In this document: positions 24,101 to 33,100 of the stretch, one piece after another | How the letters are laid out: every line of letters starts with the position of its first letter | Position numbering within the stretch: position 1 is the first letter of the stretch | Source of the DNA: Melieria omissa | Taxonomy: Eukaryota > Arthropoda > Insecta > Diptera > Ulidiidae | NCBI GenBank assembly: GCA_963971225.1 | Contig: OZ020269.1 | Span: 77,042,450-77,106,449 of the forward strand | Direction: 5' to 3' | Length of the DNA stretch: 64,000 bases | The notes under the pieces: generated by a model | What the model saw: the letters and a program-made list of their open reading frames with translations, nothing else | Database searches by the model: none | What the model was told of the DNA's origin: nothing | Position numbers and translations under genes: made by a program

Positions 24101-27100
24101 AACAGGAACGCCTTTTTCGTTGACGGCAGTCTCGCAATATGTGACCTGGCTTGCCACATGTCCAGCAAACAACTTTAGAGGAGACCACCCGTGGCCTGCC
24201 CGGTGTCTCAGAGCTTATGGCCTGGACCGGAATGTCTTTGTCCGACTGAATTTGGGTGTCCTTGCAGGTGCATACCGGCTGCTCCCAATCCATGTCGCCT
24301 CATATGTCATCGCGCTGGCCACCGTTTCCTTAAACGTCGGCTTGCCCATCATCAACGCACTGCGACGTGTCTCCGGATCATGAAGACCTTCAATGAACGA
24401 CTCAATCTTCATCCTCTCCAGATCATCAACGCCGAATTTTGGGTAGCACAACTGTACGAGCCGCTCAATGTCTGCTGCATATGTCTGCAGCGCCTCTTTG
24501 CCTGCGGTTCTTCAGCTCACAGTAGTACAGCGTATGGTTGTACTCGTTGCTGTACTTCGCTGCCAACGCTCATATGACGGCCTCATAATCACTTCTCGAA
24601 CATTCCGGAACTGATTTCATTACCTCAGCCGCTGGACCTTTCAGCGCCAGTGCCAATCTCCGACCCTTCCTGATATCGGTCCACTGATTCTCCAAAGCAG
24701 CTAAGTCGAATTGCAGTTTAAATTTATCGAACGGCGTAGCACCATCATAAGTAGGCACTTCTGTTCGGGTGGCGAAACTTTCCGGAACCGGCGGCAAACA
24801 TTCTCGTGGCTGTACCTCTCTGAGCCGCTCCTCCAGACTGTCAACTCGTTTGCTCAAAGAATCATCCAAGTCGTCAACTCGTCTATCTAAGTGTTCCACT
24901 TGCGCTCCCAGGTGCTCCACCTTCACATCAAGCTTGTTGGAGATTTCTTCCACTTTCTGCTCCAAGCGCGCAGAATTTTCCTGAAGCTTGGTTTCCATTC
25001 GCTCCGCTACTTCTCGGTTCGCCGATTCTATTTTCACTATTTCTTGATTTTTAATTTCCAGTTTCGCTGCCATTTGCGCTGACATTTCCCGATTTTCACG
25101 GTTTGAAGTCTCGAACATGCCTTTAAGTGCAGCCATTAACTGGCTCATGTCCAATGCTTGTAGTGGCGCAGCCGCTGCAGTCGTACCTTGCAGTGACGCA
25201 GCACCAGCAGGCGATTCCTTCACCTTGGCCGACGCCTCTGGCTCTTGCGTTCCGAACTCATGCGCAGCCCAATCAATGCCTCGTGATTCACATGCCTCTC
25301 GCAAGCGCAGTTGCAACTCCACCTTTCCGCCAGCAGTCGGCAAATTCCAGGCAGTCAGCTCCTTCAGCAGCTCCAGTTTAACCATGTCTGTGTTTTTATA
25401 ATTTTTTTTGGTTTATCTTCAGTAACACAATCCGAACTTCTGACACCAAATGTTACGAAAACTCCAAACTCGTCTTCCAAGGTTTGTTTCGATTGTGTTG
25501 AAAATAAAACAACTTCAATTACTCAGCAAAAATTAACAATCACTTTATTTACAGATTTACACTTCGCTTGTATCTACACTTGCTACCACTTTGCTTGCTC
25601 AACACAGACTCGACCCATTGCGCTGCGCACTGCTGCTTTTATACCAGTTTTCTTATCGCGCCGAAGTTTCTTGCAACTTCTAATTGGAAAGCGCTCGACC
25701 ATTCTCGCACAGCCCATTTCTTCGAGAACCATCCTTGCCATATCGGACTATACCAAGCGAATTTATAACAGTTTTGCTGTACTTCAAAGTGCATACCTAA
25801 AAGTATGCTTGCAAAAGCGTTCATGCACAGCAAAGAGTGCCTTTTCGGTTCAGTATGTATATATTCTTTTGTTTTTTAGAATTCCTAAGTTTAAGCGCAC
25901 GACGCGTCGCGACGCAGGAGCAGCTTAAGCATTTTTTTTTTGCAGTTTTTCAAGGCACATTTGAACGCGAAATTTTAATTTTATAATTTTTGTACGCTTA
26001 TCACCTGCTCCTACGGAGGTAACCAATTTTGAAACAATTGTCACCTTTTGAGCTTTTGAATTTGTTCCAGAATACCAAAAAATGACAATTGTTACCAAGT
26101 ATGCAATTTTTACCGAGGTGACTATTGTTACAGTTGCCAGAATAGGGCTGTTATTGTATTTCATTGTATTTGTACATTAATTGTATTTTACGTTCTTCTA
26201 CGCACTTAAACCTATGCCAGTTTTCTTCCCATTGTTTTTTATATTGTTGACTATTTTTTTTCTTTTTTGGGAGCTCGGACTCGCAAATTTCAGCAGCAGG
26301 CACAACTTCGCGTGGTAAAATTTCGTCCCGTCCAAGCGCATTGCCATCGCCAATTTAAAATGCTAAACGTTACTAAACAGGCGCCGTGGCTCAGCTGGTT
26401 AGTGCGCGGTCCACCGAGTCGCATGCAGAGCGATGCAAGTTCGAATTCTGCATGTAGTAACACCTAAAAAAAATAACGGGAAACTCGTTTTCTCTTTCGG
26501 TGGCTGTCCTCTCAGCTGGAAATGGCAAACCTCTGAGAGTAAAAATTGCCTATGAAAAAGCTCCCAACCTGCCGTTCGGAACCGGCATAAAACTGTAGGT
26601 CCCTTCCACCCGCGTACAAAATTCACACGCACAACACGGGTGGTTGCGGGAAGCTAGGCCTTAGTCTCGCGTAAGCGGGCTGTCGTGCCAATCAATTAAT
26701 AAATTATTATTAATTAAACGTTACTAAAAATAAAGGCAAAAATTAACTTCAACTTCAACTTTTTTAGAAATTTTTCCATTTTAATTGCACCTGCCGCCAA
26801 AACAATTGTGAAACTGTCAACTATTTGTAGTGCACTGCTTTCGAAGTGATGTAAGTACTACCACATAAGTTTTTTTTTGGCACATTTTCACTTATAATGT
26901 ACAATGCAGCCCTAATATAAATTTTACAACATAAAGCTCTAATTTATTTGGAGTAATAGGTTGGTTAATTGAAAAATGTATGTTCCACAAAAATGTGGTA
27001 GATTTTAAGCCCTCCGTGGTAGATGTGGTAGAAACTTGATTTTAAAAATAATTGTGGTAGATCTACCACATATGTGGTAGAAGTGAACATACTGGGTATA

Positions 27101-30100
27101 GTCCGATATGGCAAGGTTCGCGAGAAATGGGCTGTGCGAGAATGGTCGAGCATTTTCAAATTGGAAGTTGCAAGAAACTTCGGCGCGATAAGAAAACTGG
27201 TATAAAAGCAGCAGTGTGCAGCGCAGTGAGTCGAGTCGGTGTTGAGCAAGCAATGGGGAAACATGCAATAGTAGTAGTGTAAAGTAGAACAACCCAACAA
27301 ACACTGAACAAAAAAATCTCAAACCTTTGAGAAACCCTTTGATATCAAATTGTTTTCCAGCATTATTACAATTTGAAAATGAATATTTTCTCAAAAGTTT
27401 CTCAAATGTTTGCTGTCAACTTGAGAACGACTTGAGAAGAGTTGAGAAAAATTTTCATTCACCAATTTTGATAATTCTGTAATTCTCAATGGGTTTAACT
27501 TACGTTTGCCTCAATATGAACTAAATTTTGTACCTTAAGAAAATGTTACGTTATGTCACTGGTCACTGGTTATGTTGCCTTAATATAAAATAAATGAATC
27601 TATTGAATGAATCTATGAATCTATCCATAAATGTATCTATACTGTATTTTTATTTCACGCTATTGGCAACGGCAATCTATACAAAAGGCGAATTGGATTC
27701 CATCCGTTCCGCTTGTTTGAGATTCATTTGAGAATTTTAAATTCTCAATTTGAAAATAAAGGCAAATTTTCATATTAAAAATGTGCGAATTTGGCGAATT
27801 CGATTCCATCCGTTCCGCTCGTTTGAGAAACCTTTGAGAATTTAAATTTCTTAATTTGAGAATAAAGGCAAATTTCTATATTAAAAATGTGCCTTTTAAG
27901 TTGAGAATGCCATAACAGTATATTTGAGATCAATTTGAGAATAAACGTTTGAGATTTGAGAAAGCAATTGGATTCAAATGTACCTCAATTTGAGATTAGT
28001 CATTAATGTTTGTTGGGAAGTGTAAATTTGTAAATAACGCGATTGTTAGTTTTGACTACGTTGCGCTGAATAACTGAAGTTGTTTTATTTTCAAACACAA
28101 TCAAACGAACTCAGAGGACTTGGATTTTCGTAATAATATGAACTAAATGAATTTTGTGCCTTAATAAAATGTTACGTTATGTTACCGACCGATACAAAAT
28201 TTTTTGGCCGATGCCGATTAATCGGAATGAATGAAATGAACCTTAACGTATATACATTACATATGTAATGCAATGCTATGGAAATAATATTTATATAAAT
28301 GTATCTATTCTTTTTTTTTATTTCACGCGAATTGCAACGCCAATCTATACCAGAGACGAATTGGATTCCATCCGTTCCACTATGTAGATTTGAGAATTTG
28401 AAATTCTCAATTTGAGAATAAAGGCAAATTTCCATAAAAAAATGTGCGAATTGGATTCCATTTGTTCCGCTCCTTTGAGATACATTTGAGAATTTTAAAT
28501 TCTCAATTTGAGAATAAAGGCAAATTTCCATATTACAAATGTGCCTTTTAAGTTGAGATCAATTTGAGAACAAACGTTTGAGATTTGAGAAAGCAGTTTG
28601 ATTCAAATGAACCAAAATTTTAGATTAGTCATTAATGTTTGTTGGGTAAAGTGACTGTTAGTTTTACTGCGTTTGCGCTGAATAATTGAAGTTGTTTTAT
28701 TTTCAAACCCAATCCAAAAACGAACTCAGAGAACTTGGATTTTCGTAACAATATATTAGTGACAACACTGGTTAAAAGTCATGCGTGTCGAGTTTGTAGG
28801 CGAGAAGTGGTGAGAAGTCAGCGGAGTAGGCAAACACGCACGGGCAGGGTTACCGTTGTGCGACTTTAGTTGCATTTTGTAACCTTTTTGACGCTCTGAA
28901 ACTTTTTGTTCGACTTTTCCAAACTCGTATAATTTTGAAACTTTTTCCATCTTTGTGCGACATTTTGCCCCTTCTCTGTTAATTTAAATCAAAGAATATA
29001 CAATATAAAGAATACGCATCTTCAAAAATTTGTCAAGCGTGTTTCTTGACGCGGGTGAGAAGAGATGAGCGGAGGCATAGGTTGCGGGAAATTTGCTCGC
29101 GCTCAACAGTTTGCGATCTTGTTCGTCGAAGCGCAAGCGGAGAGTAAACAACGAACCAAAGTATCGTCATTGTTGTTTCAACGAAGATGACTCCGGGATT
29201 CGCTAATGTTTTTGGTGTTGTCGTTTATTGTGTGTATGCTCTTTTGTGTTGCCGATTAGTTTTGCTGCACAGATTGCTGTCAGCTCACCATCAATCGAAT
29301 CTTTGTGGTGTATGGCTTTTTGCTGGCCAATGCTTTGATTGATTTAAAAATTTGGTGGTTGATCCCAATTTAAATGTTTACAAATATTTCTATGTGGCGA
29401 GTTCGAAGTAAAATTATTTGTTTATATTTTCACATGGTTGATTACAATTTTGAGAATATGCGAAAACTACGAAAAAAAATGAACTGATAGGCATATTGAA
29501 TTCAAAATTCGTGATACACTTGAAATCAAAATTAATTATATGCGTGTTTTAGTTTTGTTTTTTTTTTTAATCGAAATCTAACGAACCAAGGGTTAAAAGA
29601 TGGTATGGAAAAACATAATTTAATAGGTCTATTGACTTTCAATAGGGCGAAAGCACTACTAAAGCACTAAATAAAGAAATAAATAATAGGGGAATTCTTT
29701 GTAGGGTGCCACCCCAAAGCTTTTTTGCCCAAAACTCGTTAGAAAATTAACGTATCGCCAATTATTATTAATATACCGTTGGAAAGAGTATTTAAAAAGC
29801 TATGATCCAAGGTAACACTTCATTTGAATTTTTCGTAAATACGAATTTTACAGCCAATTTTCCAAAGTGTTAAGAACCGACACCCTTAAAATTTTTTAAT
29901 GTAAAGTGCCACCCCCTAAAAAACCTTAGCAGTTAAACGTAGAAATCTCAAGTAAAAATGCATGATTTAGAAAATTTACGAAAGATTATTGAATTTAATT
30001 TGAATTGAATAGAAAATGACTGAAAGCAAACCGAAATTTAATGGTAACGAATAAAACAAATAATTGTATAGAAATTAATAAACAAAACTGAACTAATTTA

Positions 30101-33100
30101 TTCCTCATGATCGGATTAGAGAAAAATTGACTAAGAACACTTTAAATTCATTGTTATCACGATTCCGAGCAATAAAAAGTCATTTTACCGATATAGGACC
30201 ACAAACCAATGAAAAAAGGGGGGTGGCACCTTACAAAGAAAAAAAGGTGGCACTTTACATTTTCACGCCATTTTGAATAAAGTGTATCCTTTTACGATGT
30301 GCTCGGATATCATTTCGGATCATGAAAAAGCATTAAAAAATAAGTCCAACACTGATATTTACCTAAGTTTTTTATAAGTTTTTGGTTACTTTTTCACCGC
30401 AAGAAAAACCTTCAGTTTTCATTTTTATGTTTTTTCTTAACCAAATATGACACTTTTATTTACCCAGACCGTGTTATTGCGTCTGTTCTCTCAAAAATCA
30501 CATTAAAATAGATGTTGACATATATACCTTAAGTGACAATAGGAATTTTTTTCTTGGATTGCTAGAACGTCGAAATCGAGCAGGGGTGGCACCTTACAAA
30601 GAGTGGCACCTTACAAAGAGTGGCACCTTACAAAGAATTTCCCTAAGTATTTTGTCATAAGAAAAATGTTATTACGGCATGCCTACGTTTAAAAATAGTT
30701 TAAATATTCTACACCTGAATGGTTCCATTGCGAATAATGTGACCATAAATTTACAATATTAGATTTTCTTATTTTAGTTCTTTTAAACAAGCATTATATG
30801 TAGGCCGCCGTGGCCCAGTTGGTTAGTGCGCGGTCCAACGAGTCGCATGCAGAGCAAGATCGAATACTGCATGTAGTAACACCTAAAAAAAATAACGGGA
30901 AACTCGTTTTCTCTTTCGGTGGCTGTCCTCTCAGCTGGAAATGGCAAACCTCTGAGAGTAAAAATTGCCTATGAAAAAGCTCCCAACCTGCCGTTCGGAA
31001 CCGGCATAAAACTGTAGGTCCCTTCCACCCGCGTACAAAATTCACACGCACAACACGGGTGGTTGCGGGAAGCTAGGCCTTAGTCTCGCGGAAGCGGGCT
31101 GTCGTGCCAATCAATTATTAATTATTATTATATGTGGGCCGTAAGAAAAGTTCCAAAGAACGGGACGGAAAATTATTACGGGTAATAAAAACGTTTTCTT
31201 TTCTTTCCAATTCCATTTTTATTGATTACTTATTATTTATTTTTTAATTGCCTGTAGCGATCATATAGGTCGCCATGCCAGCCATATTTTATTTTCTTTT
31301 CTATGATTTTGCGCACACTACAGTCGGCAGTGAGTTCAGAAGCAATATGCGACGCCGGGCAGGCTTATAGAAGAAGAACAAAAGCCAACCAGAAAATATA
31401 AATCGTTTTACAATTTCAGCTTTTCGCCAGCGCAACAACAAGAACAACAGCACATCGTTTTCCTCCTCTTCGGACAATTGAGGGAGAATAAACGAGTGAG
31501 CACAGACGCGGCATTCGTGTTTCTATGATTTGCGCTCAGAGCATTGTGCTGTCATTTCAAGTGTTTCCTCTTGTTGTCTACCCCCCGCATCTTGAAGACG
31601 GGTGGCGATATCAGCACCCGCATTCAAATTTTTGCTTGTACGTGATGCACACTCTTTATGTTCCATACTTTTTGTTTAAATCCTTCTTCCTCTTTTTATA
31701 GTCAATCAATTAAGTTTACGACATTCCTCGCAATATGGTAACCTCATTCGATTGATCAACTCATTATTTAGCATTTAGTTGCCCATTTGTTGCATACAGT
31801 AGGAAGCTTAAAAATTTTTTAAACTAAATTACAGGAGTGCGTGTGCGGAAAGTACAAATTATTATTCAAAGTTAGGATTAATGAAAATGAAATTAACCAA
31901 CAGGTTTATTGTAGGAACTTGTGAGCATATGCTATCAGCTCTAGAGTCCGACCGATTAATCGGCATCGGCTAGTATCGGCCAATAAAATTGGTATCGGCA
32001 TCGGCTAGTATCGGCATCGGCCAAAAAAAAAAGAATCGGCATCGGCTTCGGCCTTTTTTGGCCGATGCCACATCGGCTTTTTTTGGCCGATGCCACATCG
32101 GTTTTTTTGGTCGATTTTCCTGCTTTCATTTCTTGTTTGTTTTTATTTGCAGCTGAATCGCACTGTCTTTCTTTTTCTTATCTTGCTTTGTATATTTATT
32201 ACATTTTTATTATACGTTACAACCCAGTGTTGCCTGATTAGGGGGTTTCTCCTTAGATTTGTTTGGATTTTATGACAAATACTTAAGGGGACAATATTTT
32301 ACAGATATTTTTAATCTATTTTTGCTACATCAACACCTTGTTCAGCAATATTGGCTATTGGGTCTTTTGTTAATTGCTTGTGCCAAATAGAATGAGCAAT
32401 TTTCATGAAATATTTATTTTATGTGTTATAAATTTGGGGAAAATTTTAGTTTAATGTATTTAAATTCTGAATTTTCTTGTAATTTTATTTAGTTTTTAGT
32501 TGTTTATTTTCTCGTTTTTGTTTGTTAGTTGGTGATGAATGTGATGAAATGTAATAGTTCCTTTTGTTGTTTTATAAAATAAGCTGTGGTTTTGATTGAA
32601 TTCATTCGTGTTTTTTTTTCTATGGAATCGGCATCGGCATCGGCCGATTTTCGGCCTTTTGACCGATTAATCGGCATCGGCCAAAAAATTTGGTATCGGT
32701 CGGACTCTAATTAGCTGTAAATTTGAAAAAAAAACTACTTTGTTTTGTAAAAACAACCTTTTGTGCGATTTTTTCAACATTTTCAACGGTAACCCTGCGC
32801 ACGGTCAGCGAATTCCAATGTTTTTTTTGACATTTTGCTTTGCTCTTTTTCTCACTTTTCTTCAAATTTCAAACCGGTCGGACCATGGCTCAACTATAAG
32901 GTACCAAGCCACCGGCTGATTGTTTATCGCTTTTGTCAAAATCGTCGGTGTGCTGTGTTGCCGCATCGGTTGAAATCCTGACTGAAAACACCTGACCTGA
33001 GCACTTTTCCCGGTTTTTCACTCGAAATACAGCACCGTCTGGCAACAATCACTTTTGTTCAGTTTTGTTTCAGTTTCTCCCTCTTTCGTCGGAAAATATC

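Larger units (their letters stand above)
20048..25852 (-). mobile_element. gypsy-1: complete Ty3/gypsy retrotransposon, 5.8 kb, coding region decayed
   Basis: Two 402-bp LTRs (20048-20449 and 25451-25852) differ at only a few positions. The 4-bp duplication GTAT flanks the element (20044-20047, 25853-25856). In transcription order (right to left): 5' LTR, primer binding site, gag with zinc knuckle, protease, RT, RNase H, integrase, 3' LTR. No env. Several frameshifts and stops break gag-pol, and an integrase catalytic Asp is lost, so it is not autonomous despite near-identical LTRs. Lineage within Ty3/gypsy not assigned. Confidence 0.95.
19792..26150. mobile_element. Inverted-repeat element (CAGCCCTATTCTGGCA ends) split by gypsy-1
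   Basis: Left end CAGCCCTATTCTGGCACTA and right end AGTTGCCAGAATAGGGCTG are inverted repeats, and GTAACAATTGTTACC-type palindromes follow at both ends. The element's own DNA is 19792-20047 and 25853-26150. No convincing target duplication (TTTTCAAT left, TTATTGTA right). On + at 19988 a short ATG frame (MENAQNLAK) runs into a GTAAGT donor, and a TTTTGTTTTTTAG acceptor follows the gypsy insertion at about 25878. Confidence 0.6.
19587..27094. mobile_element. hAT-E element inserted in the solo LTR, itself a host of insertions
   Basis: Starts CAGTGTGCTTACTT and ends AAGTGAACATACTG, with the perfect 8-bp duplication GGTATAGT at 19579-19586 and 27095-27102. Its own sequence is about 19587-19791 and 26151-27094 (less the SINE at 26378-26714). 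GTGGTAGAT words recur at both ends. No transposase frame. Confidence 0.85.
19483..28750 (+). mobile_element. Solo LTR of a gypsy-1-like element, split and rearranged
   Basis: Starts TGAAACGAAAAGGCACTC (19483) and ends TTTTCGTAACA (28750), with the 4-bp duplication ATAT at 19479-19482 and 28751-28754. It is homologous, in reverse orientation, to the 402-bp LTRs of the gypsy element at 20048-25852. LTR sequence survives at 19483-19586, 27095-27292 (including a TATAAAAG box at about 27201), 28018-28137 and 28650-28750. It is interrupted by hAT-E, by a CCCAACAAACA-ended MITE, and by a tandem duplication. No internal retroelement region remains. Confidence 0.85.
18624..28770. mobile_element. hAT-A element copy 1, split by an LTR insertion
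   Basis: Starts CAGTGTTGGGACTTATTAC at 18624 and ends GTGACAACACTG at 28770, with the perfect 8-bp duplication GTTAAAAG at 18616-18623 and 28771-28778. Its own sequence is 18624-19482 plus 28751-28770. Copy 2 (62511-63356) aligns along both parts and lacks the LTR. Everything from 19483 to 28750 is later nested insertion. No transposase; AT-rich with GTAATATTAC words. A non-autonomous element. Confidence 0.9.
28845..32797. mobile_element. hAT-D element, 3.95 kb, carrying three insertions
   Basis: Starts CAGGGTTACCGTTG, ends CAACGGTAACCCTG (perfect 14-bp inverted repeat). Flanks CGCACGGG (28837-28844) and CGCACGGT (32798-32805) match at 7 of 8. It contains a TA-flanked element (29687-30645), a SINE (30802-31126) and hAT-C (31942-32709). 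The remaining sequence has no long frame, so it is non-autonomous or fully decayed. Confidence 0.85.

Noticed and set aside
21111..25401. Many plus-strand frames up to 205 codons
   Set aside because: Shadows of gypsy-1 gag-pol, which lies on the minus strand.
29585..29600. CAAGGGTTAA as a possible TTAA-element end
   Set aside because: No matching inverted partner with TTAA found in the window.
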